Assembly: GCA_905250125.1 (NCBI GenBank)
Contig: CAJNOL010000493.1
Span: 1-64,000 of the forward strand
From: Rotaria sordida
Taxonomy: Eukaryota > Rotifera > Eurotatoria > Philodinida > Philodinidae
Length of the DNA: 64,000 bases
Direction: 5' to 3'
Below are positions 22,721-35,650 of this stretch, in pieces; positions within the stretch are counted from its first letter, which is position 1; every line of letters begins with the position of its first letter. The notes beneath the pieces were generated by a model. It saw nothing but the letters and a program-made list of their open reading frames with translations. It did not search any database and had not been told where the DNA came from. The translations under genes and the position numbers were made by a program.

Positions 22721-24398
22721 TAATTATAGAAATTGATATAATAAAAATAAAACGCTTCATGATTTCTTTTTTTAGTTGTAAAACATGTAAACTTTTTGTA
22801 TTGAAGTGAAAGGTATTATTTTTGTAGAATATTTATGAACTTTGTCTTTATGAAAGAAAAACGTACTGCTCTTCTCTTTCAAATTAAAAAAAAATTATTC
22901 GATTAACTTTGATAAATAAAGGAGTTGTAAGCAATTCTTAAGTGGACACGACTTTTGGAACATTCTGTATATATAATAAGAACAAGGTCAAGTATCCTGC
23001 TGAAAATCCTTTTAGTACTCGAGTACTTGTTACAAGTGCATGATGAGTTCAAAGTTATACTAATAGTATTTCTATAGATTAATTGCCTTAGCATGCACGA
23101 GCATTTTAAAATTGAGTACCCAACTGCCTAACAGGTGCTTTCAGTTACGGAATTACTGAAAAGTTCCTATGGCATACCACGTAATAGCAGAGTATTCGAA
23201 AATATAACATAGCAATTCTGTTTTTTGACACATTCACTAGAGTAATTATCATTAAATTGTTTTTGGTTTTCAATTCCATTCTCTTTCATTTCACGGTCTC
23301 AGTTCTGGTTTTGGATAACATAGATTGACGAATTCGAGTTCCAGTTTCATTTCATTTTGTGGAGCTCACATATAGCTTCGAAGGAAATAGTGAGTGTAAG
23401 TTTTAAATCGCTTTTGCACGCTCCCTCCTCCCATTACAGACCTTGGTAACCAACGACAACAGACTCCTTTTCCAAACTTCCTTCGTACTGTTCTATAGCA
23501 TTCCAAAGCTTTCGTTGAAATTTGAATGACTGAAAAACGCTTGTGAATGTTCTAAATAACACATTTGCTGATTTTTACTCACCTAAAAATTTATATTTAA
23601 GATGTCAAGGATGATGGGTCGTAATGCATTGATTTATCACAATCCTCATATGGTCAACATAAAGAGTGCAAAGTTAATCAAGCTGTAAGTTTGGAAAACA
23701 ATCAATATCAGTGTTTGAGAGTGTATCGAGATATACAATAGTGTGATGAGACCTGTTGTACATAAAATAGCAATGTACAACAGGCTTATTTGCCAGTTCA
23801 ATCAATGAATAGAATAATAATAATGTTAAATTAAGAAAAAGAGAATACGAAAAAGAAAAATAACGCGTGAATAGGAACAAGGAAAACAAAAAACATAGCG
23901 TCAGTAAAAAAAAGAAAAATTTCTGTTCAAAATGCAGAAATAAATAAGACAGATGGCTTCTCCGGCAATCGATTATCTTAGAAAACAATTATAGTCTATG
24001 AGATATTTTCCACTTTATGTATTTTATATTTATACAATGAAGCTACAGAACACATTTCAGCTCCAAAGCGGTTGTATTAACAATTTTTTTTGTTTGGAAC
24101 CATCGCATCCTAAACATCAGACTGAAACAGTTCGAAACCCATGTCATGGCAAATAATCTTTCTCTTTTATAGACTGAAATTTTGTAACTTATTTTTCATA
24201 AAATCATTTGATCAGTAATAAAAATCTAAGACAGATTTTAACATAATTATTGGATATTTTTTTTTTTTGTTCTGAATTTTCATATTGACATACACATGTA
24301 CAGCTAGAGCATTGTACAGGACAAGTAAAAAGAAAGAAAAAAAGAAAGATTAAGTATTCAATACATAGAAAATATTAATATTAAACAGTAAATGTTAG
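22721..24398. other. Intergenic region
   Basis: AT-rich noncoding sequence with no recognised gene. The part adjoining 24398 should contain the 3' untranslated region of the BCL7-like gene. Confidence 0.4.
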
Positions 24399-24812
24399 TC
24401 AATTCTGACTTGATTGGCTGGTGCTTTCTTCATCAACTATCATTTGAGTATCTTGTGTTGAGTTCGATACAGTTTCTTGTTCTTGTTGTTGCTGTTGTTG
24501 ATCTGTATTATTTGTTGTAATAGGAACTGTTTTATCAGCAACAATTTGTGAAGCAAGTGTTGGAGCTAATGTTGGTGCTGGCATCCATTTATGAACACGC
24601 ATAGATGTTTCATGAATGGTTACCCATCGTTTTTCCCATTTTCGTACAGCTTGTGATGCATAAGAATATTGAAGAGCTCGTTTAAGATCAGGATCATTTG
24701 AATGATGAATTCGACCTCCATAAACACTACCACTACCACTATTACTGTAACGATTCGATGAACCTGATGATGACCCGCCACGGGCTTCACTCCGAAGACG
24801 AGGTACAATCAT
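24399..24812 (-). CDS. BCL7 family protein (SWI/SNF-BAF accessory subunit)
   Basis: Single exon, 137 residues. After MIVPRLRSEARGG (compare the family's ...R.VRAETRSRAKDD start) comes a Ser/Gly-rich insertion. The conserved block follows: DPDLKRALQYSYASQAVRKW then EKRWVTIHETSMRVHKWMP, the BCL7 N-terminal signature (human [24 protein letters not shown]). The C-terminal half is low-complexity, with a glutamine run, and ends ESTSQSSQN, as acidic/Ser-rich tails do in BCL7A/B/C. BCL7 proteins are subunits of BAF chromatin-remodelling complexes that contact the nucleosome. The insertion between the RxE start and the KW block is unusual. The ATG at 24812 is preceded by TTTTGTAG (AG at 24819-24820), an acceptor 6 nt upstream that fits trans-splicing or a 5' UTR intron. 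Confidence 0.85.
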   Translation of the reverse strand: MIVPRLRSEARGGSSSGSSNRYSNSGSGSVYGGRIHHSNDPDLKRALQYSYASQAVRKWEKRWVTIHETSMRVHKWMPAPTLAPTLASQIVADKTVPITTNNTDQQQQQQEQETVSNSTQDTQMIVDEESTSQSSQN

Positions 24813-27800
24813 TTTAATCTACAAAACAATGAAAATCTAAGAAAACAGTTTGTTTTTTCGTCAAATTGTCAACAAAAGACAATCATACAAAATAAATCTG
24901 ATTCATTCATAAAATCTATTGGACTTAGTTACTTTTGAAACAAATTTTTATAATTATTACTTTCATTCTTTGAATATAATCATCACGAAAAAAGAAATAT
25001 TCAGATTTAATTTTCTACGAATGAAAATTTTCAATTAAGACCTCTGCTAAATTATAGATGTCGCTCAAATTGTTTTCATTATTATTAACTAATTTTTCAG
25101 AGTGATATAGAGAATAACGCCAGCTATGAAAGCATAAATAATAAATTACTTGAATGGTTTGATTTATTTTAAAATTTTTTCATATTCGGTATTTTTTGAA
25201 ATAAATTAATTTCATCGAGATTTTAATTTTAATTGAATAACTTCAATCAAGCGAATCTTTGAACACCATATCTCTATTATTGTGTACAATAGCCGATAAA
25301 AGTATTTACATTTGAAAGAAAAATATGCTGAATAAAAATTCTAGTTTACTTTATTAAAACCTACGAAAATTCAAATTTACTATAACAACATGATAATGAT
25401 TCGAATGAAATAAAAATTCTTCATTATGAATATTAAGTTCTTTGTTTTTGAAATTTTATTGTTTTTTTTTTTATGCACAGAAGAAAATTTTAACTAACAA
25501 GAAATTCTTTATTTTTGGCATAAGGATTGTGAACGTGGATTCTAGTCTTCTCTCCACCTCCATTTACACCCATTGTGGAGACATCACTTTTTTTTCGAAA
25601 ATTTTCTAGGTTTTATTTTTTTTTCTTCGAGAGTTTTTTTCCTTTGGCCTCTCCATGATCAACCATTAAGTTTGATATCTAGTTTATTTCTTATGATAAT
25701 AAATTCACAAGTAAATGTGGTACAATCAATGTATAACAATTTATTGATGTGTACTTTCTTTATCAAATGTTTAGGAAACTCATAAATATGATGAAGAATA
25801 ATCTTGTAGTTTTGAATTTTGTTGCCGTTACTTGTATTAGGAAAACTGAAGATATTTACTACCATGATTCAATCTGTCAAAAGATTTCGATGAAAAAGTC
25901 ATTTCACAGAGAAAGAAATTGAATTGGTGATGAAAAAATCCACGGCAAAAAAAAAGTAATGGTCGAATCTATAAATTCCTGTGTTTTTATAATCTGATTC
26001 ATCAACTTCACTTCTATTGTATTATTATACACTTTTTCATCCAGTAATTTTTATCAGTAGAAAGCATTTTCTACAAGACAGAGCTAAGCAAAATACTCGA
26101 ATATCAAGCACTGTAAAAGACGAGGGTGGATCAAGCAGTTTGTCTGATCACAAAATATTTCAGTCCTTTATCTTGAAATTAATTCAATGACGACTCCTAA
26201 TATCATTACAGCGGTTTATTCCGCTATGTCTCTCAATCAAGTTTCGAAGTCACACTCGTATCCCTAGAAGAATAATCAAATTTTTGTTGAACTTCAATAG
26301 TTATGCTGAAACGGCATTGAACACATGTTCCAAAGTAATCATTGCCAAACTCTGCAACAATGTAGAACTATCAATCGATAAGTCATCATTACTAGTCATT
26401 TGCAATTTTAATTTTCCATAGCACAAAAAATCTTTCAAAATATATCTTGTACTACACTATTTTTCACTGAATAAAATACGCTGACTCTAAACATTGTTAA
26501 AAAAAAATTATGATTTCGCAAAAATTGACCAATTGTAATGGAAATTTTAAATAAAACAATCAAAATAATAAATTGGTTTTAAGACAAGAATATTTCACAA
26601 TGAAGCATATTTTATCTGTCGATAACAGAATCAGTGTTAGAATAACTATTCTTTAGAGTACGAAAGCTCTAAGTTACAATGAATATAGAATCTTTTCAAA
26701 AGATGTATGATGCGATTTAACAATTTTTTTTTTCCGAATGGTTAGCTGCATACTTGATGGACACTAACTAAGTACTGAGATAGATGAATAAAATGAGAAG
26801 TCAGTAGATTTTTATTTCAGTGAATTTATGGTAAAAACAAATAGGCTCTCCTAGAAATACAGTAGCGGACAAAAATCCCCTCTTGGTATTTTGGCTGCTA
26901 TACATGTTGGAGGTCTTAAAATTTGTGTGTACATACTACACTAAGGATTTAGTTGAGAAGTACGAGGTCGCTCCAATTGTTTAAATACAACGAGATTTAT
27001 GATGAAGGACGCTTTTCTTTGCTTAAAACTTTTAACATAAAAAAAATATTGCCCACTGATTTATTCGTTACCTGTTTCTCAAATATGTGACTAATTCTGA
27101 ATATCTTAGCATGCAAGTAGAGCCCAGTCTATGCTTTTTTTTAGTCCAAAGATCACTTAATTTAATTGAAGATTGTTGTCTTTGGATGGCTCTGGAAATC
27201 CTAGGAAAAGTTGATGAAATTACTACGGTAGATAGCCGGAGCCAGCCACTAAATAATGAAGAATGGACCTACTTACAAAGTTCTTCTTTATTAGACTTAT
27301 GAAATTAAAAGGATGAATAGATGCGATTCATTACCATTCATCATAATTCTCGTTCTATTTAAACAATCGAGACAAGGTTGTGTCTCAGATCTACATTCTT
27401 AATAGAATATGTGCACTATATTTGATAGCCGAGTGCAACAAATGTTTATAAAAAAAAATGAAAAACTATACGGTACAATTTTTAAACATTGCGCTTATAA
27501 AACCGATACAATGTGTATTGTATAGATATTACAATATAAGTAAAATATGACTTTTTTGCTTGAGAACTTCCAAAGAGATAAACAATAAATGTTTAATATC
27601 AATTTATATTTAATATTATTGTACTTACATCTACATCATAAAGATAACACCATGTTTTATGTACATAAAATATTAGTTCTTCAAAATTATACTTAACTAT
27701 GATTGTATTATTTAATATGGTTCATGGCATTTCAGTTATTTACATTTGTGGTATCACACACATATCTATGCATATGTGTGTAACGGTCAAACATGTGAAT

Positions 27801-28165
27801 GCGAAAGAATGAAATAAATGCAAATAATTAAAACTATAATCAATGACTTCGGAGGCTAATTGGAAGATTTTTGTTAATTTTGACCAGATTTTAGGGAAGG
27901 AAGTTGAGCGTTTTTTTGAAAAGTGGTGAGAAAATAAAACGAATAATGTGCTAGAACTTCGCTGGAAAAAAAAACGAAAATTTCTCAAGATGGGATGATC
28001 CTCCCTGCTCCGGATACTTCTGTCTAGTACAAAAGAAAAATGACAATTGAAAAGTCGTTCACTAATTATTTACTAGTTTTCTCGATCAAATAAATCAAAT
28101 ATATATATCTATTAATATTGTGTTGTTTATGCCATTAAACATATACTACATCAGTATAGTATATA
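24813..28165. other. Long intergenic region
   Basis: About 3.3 kb of AT-rich sequence. The right flank of the BCL7-like gene holds its likely promoter, but no specific element is definable. The phrase CAGTAGCGGACAAAAATCCC at about 26861 resembles a Tc1/mariner end, but no partner was found. A frame at 27087-27302 (WMALEILGKVDEITTVDSRS) is protein-like but unrecognised and starts without clear context. Confidence 0.4.
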
Positions 28166-29104
28166 CAATGGTTTGCAAAAAAACTTGGAACAAACTGACA
28201 GTATAAATATTTTATATTTTCTAGATTCCCTTGAGCATTTATTTTACTGTTATTGTAGGTTTAGACTTACTAGACTATCTGCTAATAATATTTGTATATT
28301 TGATTAATTTCTATTTTGTCGCTCTTTATTTATAACCTGACATGGTAAAGGTAAACAGACTAAAAACACATTATATTTCTGTATTATATTATTGGAACAT
28401 GGGAATTCGTTCTGTCAGAAAAATCCACTGAGATACGAAGATACCATTGTCTACAATTAGTTATCAGTTGAAAAAGCTCCGAACTCAAGATTTTCTACAA
28501 CATCGAGCAAGCAAATGGTTGAAAATCGACAAAAATTTCATGTTTGAGATTCTACCAGTTATCATGGAACAGTTGGTTTTCATTCATTTCAAAATATTAG
28601 AGCAGTGATTATTACATCAAAATATAAGGAAACAACTCCATTTCCAATGCTAAACGACAATCTAATAATACATGTCGAGTTCAACAAAATAACGACCGCA
28701 AGCATCGATCTTCAACAACTAAAAGATGGTTGGTTGCTAATGTTCCACTTATTATAGACTGACTATTGAATAGTCCGAATCTCAATTCGCTTGAAAATAT
28801 GCGGACCATTATGAAACATCGGATTGAAAAAAGAAAAGCAACAAATGTTAATGAGGTGAAAATTTTTATCGATGAAGAATGGAAAAAAAATTGAAAAAAC
28901 TGTTATAATCAATTTGATTAACAGCATGAAAAATAGATGTTCCTTAGTTACTGAGTAAAAGGGAAGACGAGTTAACTATTGAGCTGCATATTGTAAAACT
29001 GTATATTACTATGTATTAAATAAAGAAATATTTTTTTTGAAAGTAGTTGAAATAGGCGTCAATATAGACTAAAAATTTGTTCCAAGTTTTTTTGCAAACT
29101 ATTG
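28166..29104 (+). mobile_element. Dead Tc1-family element, both ends present
   Basis: A 939-bp element flanked by TA (28164-28165 and 29105-29106). The terminal repeats start CAATGGTTTGCAAAAAAACT on the left and CAATAGTTTGCAAAAAAACT on the complementary right end, continuing TGGAACAAA on both. The interior carries a broken Tc1 transposase. Near the middle is PKH-region debris (NDRKHRSSTTKRWLLANVPL), then SPNLNSLENMRTIMKHRIEK and RKATNVNEVKIFIDEEW, corresponding to the SPDLNPIENLW...K.R catalytic-Glu region. Several stops and frameshifts make it inactive, and at 939 bp it is shortened compared with the usual 1.3-1.6 kb. Confidence 0.88.
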
Positions 29105-31578
29105 TATATAGTTCCAAAGTCAATTATAGATGACTGTAGTTTTGTATATATCTCCAGAAAAATAATTTTTAAATCAAATCTGGATATTATATTAATGCTA
29201 TGGAATAATAATCTTGTCACTCAAGAAATATTCTATATTAATTGTTAGGTGTACTATTTAAAACTCAAACGAAAACATGATGTACTGTTGAAACATTTTC
29301 TTATTTATTTTTCGTTATAATTTTTAGTTAGAAAATAAATATTATTTGATATATATATATATATATACATTCATAAGAGTATTTGTATTTTTTGACTGTA
29401 CAATTGTTGACGATACCTTGATGACGAAACTAGTGAGTGAATGAATGAAAAGGCCTTGATGAAATATTGTTGATAATAAACTGCTCATGATATTCTTCTA
29501 TCAATAAATATATTTTATGAAAAGCAATCAAGAAAATTGAAAATATGTTTTTACTAATGATACAATAATTTTAATTATTTCAATATAAATATATCTTCAT
29601 GTGTATATATTTTTAACCAAAGGTTTTGACATTTAATAGAAACAAAAAGACAAGAAATAATGTTCTGTTTGATTTACTTGACATAATGAATAACAAAGGT
29701 CACGCTCTTCTTAAATGTAATCTTTTCAAGCATCATTTTTCATGTAGTGATTTCAACATATATATAGGAAAACATTCGCTTTTCTTTTTACGTTGTTCTA
29801 TTCTTTATCGTCTTCTTTTTGCTTTCACTTTCGTTTTTATTCTTATTTACCAATGCAACCATTTGTATGAAGTAGTAAAGATTAACTTTAACCGCAACAA
29901 TAACAACAACAACAACGAAACCAATACTGAAATATAAATTGAAAATTCTGAGAATTGCTCTATGGTTTTATAATGAATAGTCAATTAATCGTGCGGTTTG
30001 ATAAGAATTTGAAAAGATATATATATATATATGTATGTAAATATATTTATATATATAAGTATAGTTTTTCGTTCTTTTGATAAAAAATGAAAAAAAAAAG
30101 TGCCACGGTTGCTTTTTTTCTTCTTAGTTCCTTTTTTTTTCTTTTTCTTTTTCTTTCTTGACTACTAATGTCGTTTACTTGGATGTAAGCAGACAGACAG
30201 AGAAAGTGTCTCTTACATCAAGTGACTAAGACAACGTAGTATACACATGCCAATTAGATTCATTTTTTACTCAGGTAATAATAGTAGTAGCATCAGGAGA
30301 CCTTGAGACCTTCAGTCAACGATAGTTGAATAGTGACCTTTGACAAACAATGTATTCGTCTGTAGACATGCGCCAGTGTCAACGGCAAATCTTTTACTGA
30401 ATATCAAAGAACGAGGAGTACGACAAGAAGGAAAAAAAATGAAGAAAAGAAATTTATAATGTAAGTTACAATCATAGAAAAAAAAAGAAGCACGAAAAAC
30501 GAGCAAAGGTAATAACATATGCATAAATATTCATAATCAAGATGTTCTAAAAGCAACATTCGATTATTGAGAAATTTCCATAAATTATAAAGATTGTATA
30601 ATTCTTTCATTGTATTCATTATCATTACAGTGAAAAGAACAATTAATTGCACTTGATTAGTCAATCGAATAAACCCCGAAACCACATACTTTTTTTGCTG
30701 ATTCGTGCACGTGTCATTATAACTATACACAACAACGACACGTAGGTTAGTGAAAAAAAAAACCCTTTCTCTCTGGTTTGATTTTTCAAACCATATAATA
30801 AATCCACTTTCAAACTAATGTAAATGATTTTTTTTTTATTTTGATTTTTTTCATGTATCTATACAGGTCACGGGAATGAATACTTCATGTGAGGAGACTT
30901 TTTTTCTTTTGAGATTTGGTTATTTGACGCCTACATGCCATTTACAATCGATCTTTTGTGTATGACATGAGAAATAGAGATATTGCACATGCAGGTGATA
31001 CAAAAACTATAAGAGAAAAAAGAGCACTATATATATCTTGATTTTTTTCTGACAAATAGTAATATGGCGAGTGTTAAATCAGTGTGGTATTATTGCTATT
31101 TATTTTTTATGTTGTTGTTATCGTTGTCAATGTCATAAATTCTCACTTTCATTTCGTACTGTGAATATATTTAAAAGAGCGATGTCTACTCATTTTCTTT
31201 TTACTAAATATAAAAAAAATATTGTGCAGTGAATGTGTGTGCACACATCACATCACATTTCTATCATTATATAAAACAACATTCTTCCTATAATTTGTTT
31301 TCTGTTTTTTGTATACACTTTTTTTTTTAATTATTACCTTTTCTTGTTAAGGTAGTCTAATAGTGAATTGATATCAAGTAGAAATATAAAATAAAAGAAA
31401 AAAAAAAATGATGTTTCTTTTTAAAAGTTACAATATAATACATTTTTTATCCTTGTTTTTTCAATAATAGAAATAAAACTAATATTTATCCATTGAAAGA
31501 CGAGCTTCTTCTATTTCAATCAGTATTAATATAATCAGTTTGAGATGACAATTTTTTTTTTTATATTCGTACTTTTAG
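29105..31578. other. Intergenic / 5' region with simple repeats
   Basis: AT-rich, with AT dinucleotide tracts near 29350 and 30018-30050 and oligo-T/oligo-pyrimidine runs near 30115-30160. No gene was recognised. The right end should hold the promoter and any 5' untranslated exon of the gene starting at 31579, since the ATG directly follows a splice acceptor. Confidence 0.4.
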
Positions 31579-33567
31579 ATGGCAACTTCAACTCGTCAGT
31601 ATGGTCGTCGTGGAGCAAGTAATATGAATGCTATTAAAACAGCTAGTTCTGATTCTGGTGTTCCATTATCTCCTTCATCTACGATGGGTTCACTATCGAC
31701 ACCACCTCGTCGATATGTTCTTGATGTGCCAACTAGTCGTATAACACGTACAAGTGGTACATCAACTACTCAAGTAACGGATGAATATGATGAAACAAAT
31801 GTACATCGTTCAAGTGGTGGTGATGGTACAATAACTTATTCAAATGTTTTTACGACTAATGCCTATAATAATGATGCTGATCAATTATCACGATCAGGTT
31901 CTAGAGAATATTATTATCGTGATGGTGGAATTGAATTATCAACATCAACAACAGATCGTTATTTAGAAGATTCAACTATTAAACAATTAATTCAATCAAA
32001 TGCATCATATACAAATACAATAGCTGAAGATGAAGAAGTTAAAGCATTAACAGCAAGAGCTACACCTGATGTGAAAAATTATCCAATTAATGTTGATCCT
32101 AATCCAGAATTAATTGTTCGACCAAATACACAAAGATTAACATATAAACAAGATATTGCTGTTAGATATTTAAAACCAAATACACCACCACCACCAGGTG
32201 TAAGATTGTTTTTTGTTTATCTTGAATTTATCGAATATTCAATGAATCAGAATTAAATATCATAAATAATTTTCTTTTTGTTTTCCTTATAGCCTATTAT
32301 TATTCGTGAAATCCGTGCACCACCTCCACCAGCTGCACCACCAATGATTCTTCGTCAACGTCCTCCACCACCACGTACACCTTCACCGATCATTATTCGT
32401 GAAAGACCACCTCCACGTCCAAAATCAGTACCAACAACTGTTATTAAAAGTAATTAATTTCTTGAAAAAATTTTGTTTAGAAAGATCCTAGAAAATTTTT
32501 TTTTCTCCTAGAAATTATTCCACCACCTCCACCACCACCTCGTAAATTAATTATTGAACGTTTACCAAATCTTCCACCCAAACCACGACCAGTTATTATT
32601 GAACGTTGGCTTCCATATCATAAACAAAAACGTCAAGTTATTCATGAAAAAGCTAGACCATTAGAACCAATGGCTCGTATAAAAAATACCATTGTTGAAT
32701 GGCGTCCACCAGAAGTTGAAATTGTAAAACATGTAAAAAAATTAGGAGTTGCAGAAGCTGATCCACAACGATATTACACACAACATGGAGATAAATTATA
32801 TGCAACAGAATTTGTTCAACGTAAATTAACTGAATTAGGTTTACAAGAAGAATTAGCTTTAATGCAAGAACAACAATTATCTGCATCAAAAGAAGAAACT
32901 GCTCTAGAACAATCTGATGAATATAATGTTCGACAAATTCTTAATGGGTAAGAAAATCATAAAATTTAATCTCTTAAAAACAAAAACAAAAAAATTATTT
33001 TATTATTTTTTCAGTTATGATCAATTATCATCTTCACGACAAAATTATAGTGGAAGTACATTAGCACGTCTTGTTCGATCATCATCACAATCAGGTACTA
33101 TTGATGAATATGGTAATCAACAACAAATACATTATGAATATGCACCTGATAATTCTGGATCAGTTATTTATGAAACAAATACTTATGCAACAGATGGTAT
33201 TTCATCAAATGCTCCTATTCTTACAGAAGATATACTTTTACGATCACATGCAAATAGTGGTGGTAAATTTCCAGGACATCTTTTAACAAAACTTGGTTCA
33301 CAAGTATATGAAATGCCACCTGAACAAGTTGAATTAGACAATAATGGACGACGAATAACAACAACAACAACAACACGTTATTATACAATGAAACCAGGTG
33401 AAACAGGTTATGAATCACTTGTTGATGATATAAATGAAATATCACCTTGTTATACAGACGATAAATATGTTCAAATAAAAGCATCTGATTTAAACAATGT
33501 TTTAGCTAATTATGATGTTTATTCAAGTAAAGGAGCAAAATTAGAAGGTGAACAATTAAATTTTTAA
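31579..33567 (+). CDS. Proline-rich protein with IIxRE/IIERW motifs, unknown function
   Basis: Exons 31579-32199, 32293-32449, 32512-32947 and 33015-33567; all introns are GT-AG and the sum is 1767 nt, exactly 588 residues plus stop. Three regions are seen. The N-terminal ~200 residues are Ser/Thr-rich and look disordered. The centre (about 200-320) alternates polyproline with basic/hydrophobic strand motifs (PIIIREIRAPPPP, PSPIIIRERPPPRP, KKIIPPPPPPPRKLIIERLP, PRPVIIERWLPYHKQKRQVI). The C-terminal part begins VEWRPPEVEIVKHVKKLGVA and is mostly polar, with TTTTTTRYY and Tyr-rich stretches. There is no signal peptide or membrane segment. The repeated P-rich plus V/I-rich pattern is reminiscent of cytoskeletal or cortical lamina proteins (alveolin-like), but that is only a resemblance. 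The T-rich acceptor TACTTTTAG lies immediately before the ATG. AATAAA is at 33778. Confidence 0.85.
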
Positions 33568-34064
33568 AATTACTCAGGATAAAATATTTTATGTATTACT
33601 TTTATAAAGCTAATAATGTTTTAATCTGCTACTGTTTTCTTCTTTTTTTTTTTTTCTTTTTTTATTTAAAAACTAACCTGCGTGCTGTGTAGCCCGAGTA
33701 ATATATAATGATTCTCGTTCTTAGCCTTGTGTTGTGTATATAACAGAAAATATTTTTCAATTCTTATTCTAGTAAAGAATAAAACAATTTCAACCTTTAA
33801 TTTTTTCACAACATAAAAAAACAAAGAAAAAAAAAAAGTCAGTTTTGAAATTAATTTTACGTAGGTGTTTGTATATGCAAGATTTCATTTTAACATACTA
33901 ATGTTAAGTAAATACAGAAAAGTACATAATCGAACATTTAAAGCAAATAAAATAATTCATGCAAATTTCTTTTTTTTTCCATTTAAAACATGTTTCAATA
34001 CAAATTGACGAATATACATTAAAACAGTAACAAGAGATTTTATTTTTCGCTTGAATAATTATCA
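33568..34064. other. 3' untranslated and intergenic sequence between two genes
   Basis: Contains AATAAA at 33778-33783, about 210 bases after the stop of the proline-rich gene. Only about 280 bases then separate it from the next same-strand start codon, so that gene's promoter must be very compact, or the two may be co-transcribed. Confidence 0.5.
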
Positions 34065-34523
34065 ATGTCAAAAGTCGGTTCAACTATTATTACAAATCAA
34101 CCTCATAATTATGAAATTCATAATAGTTTTATTTTAATGGGTAATGAAATATTCTTGCAGAGATATAAATTTGAAGATGGAGGATGTGGATGTACTACTA
34201 TTTATCATACGACACTTACTGACACACGTTTACTTATTCGATCTGAAACAACATGCTGTTTTAATTGTTCTTATGAACCAGATCATTTGGATGCATCACT
34301 TTTCTTACGAGATATAGCTGAAATACGTGAAATGACAGCAACTCGTCATTGTTGTTCTTCATTATGTGATTATTGTTGTGGATGTTGTTGTCGTCCTTCA
34401 AGTTTTATTGAAGTACGAGGTTCATTTGGTTCGGAAAAATTGTATGTATCAAAAGCAGATAAAGCAAATATACAAGTTGAAGTGCCAGCAGCAATTGCCA
34501 ATCATAAACTTATTAGGCATTAA
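34065..34523 (+). CDS. Cysteine-cluster protein, possible PH/GRAM-like fold (paralogue A)
   Basis: Single-exon 152-residue protein, paralogous to the gene at 37139. Order of features: an N-terminal TNQPHNYEIHNSFILMGNEI; a strand-rich region with YHTTLTDTRLLIRSETTCCF; LRDIAEIREMT; a striking cluster HCCSSLCDYCCGCCCRP; then FIEVRGSFGSEKLYVSK and a terminal helix ending AIANHKLIRH. The TLTDTRLL...LRDIAEI pattern resembles the strand order of small PH/GRAM-type modules (lT..Rl...i.l..I..i), which bind lipids. Thirteen cysteines could be palmitoylated or bind metal. There is no signal peptide, so it is presumably cytosolic or membrane-attached. AATAAA is at 34642. The family is not one I can name; fold and function are inference. 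Confidence 0.8.
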   Translation: MSKVGSTIITNQPHNYEIHNSFILMGNEIFLQRYKFEDGGCGCTTIYHTTLTDTRLLIRSETTCCFNCSYEPDHLDASLFLRDIAEIREMTATRHCCSSLCDYCCGCCCRPSSFIEVRGSFGSEKLYVSKADKANIQVEVPAAIANHKLIRH

Positions 34524-35650
34524 TTTTTTTCTTCCTAGTAAGACTTCTTTCTTTCTTTTTCGAATTGAACTTTTTGTTTTATTTATCAAGTTCATAAATA
34601 TATATGTTTCTATTGATGCTTGGAATGAAATTCTTTATTGAAATAAATGTCAATGAGATCATAATAATCTAGATTTTAATTCATTCAATAATTGACAATA
34701 TAATTTCATAGATTGACAATAAAATTCTTCATAAATTTATTTCATTAAGAATTTTTCCTATCGAATTCACTGAAAACAATTAATAGAAGAAATTGAATCA
34801 CTACAGGTTAGAATTTATCATCTTTATTTGAACAATTTTATGTTTTATTTTTTCCACGATTGTAACGCTAATATGAATTCAAAGAGTGATTTGAGTAGAG
34901 AAATTTATTTCTAACAAGAATTTTTGAAGATGAAAATGATTGCGAGTTTTCCTAAGATCGGTTCTCTGAAAACTGAGTTTTTCAGCTTCTAGGATTTGCA
35001 TATAGAATTCTATTTGAATTACTCAAAATAATAGAACAAACAGTTCTTTACAGAATGAAATGTCTTCCAGCTCTTGATAAGACCAAGATAGATCACCTTA
35101 CGAAAGACACACCGATTATTTTTTCTGTTCTTTCGTGTGGAAACACCATTTTTGTGCCATCCATAAAATTGATATATCTCGATATCATTGAAAACTGAAA
35201 GATGTTAAATTTTGTAAAGAATTTTTTATTCCATTATTCTGGATAATTTACCTATAGAATTCTATTTGTAAATTCTAGGAGGTGAAAAACTTGATTTTCG
35301 GAGATGCTATCCTAGAAAAACTAGTAATCATTTTCATCTTCAAATATTCTTATTGAAAATAAAATTCTCTACTCAAATTACAATTTGAATTTTATATGAA
35401 CGCTTACGAAAGCAAAAAAAAAGTTAAAAATAAAATTATTCGAATAAGTTTGATTAGGTGAAATGTAGGTATCGGAAAAGTTGAGATCTCGTCCTCACTC
35501 ACACCTACAGTAAAAATATTACTCTTCCGTAGAAATCTATTTTCATCTATGTCAAACATATAAATTTGAAAAGCTTATGTCATACTTTTTCGTACATATA
35601 TTTTCGTTCAACTTTTTCATAAGTTCAGTTCAATGATCTATTAGTAACAA
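34524..35650. other. Intergenic region
   Basis: Begins with the 3' untranslated region of paralogue A (AATAAA at 34642-34647). A diffuse internal inverted resemblance exists between about 34900-35040 and 35210-35370 (both contain CTATTTG and ATTTTCATCTTCAA-type phrases in opposite orientation). This suggests another decayed foldback element, but its ends could not be fixed. Confidence 0.4.

Noticed and set aside
26861..26885. CAGTAGCGGACAAAAATCCC resembling a Tc1/mariner terminal repeat
   Set aside because: No inverted partner was found within several kb.
32653..33484. Minus-strand frames (78 and 87 codons) within the proline-rich gene
   Set aside because: Antisense shadows of exons 3 and 4.
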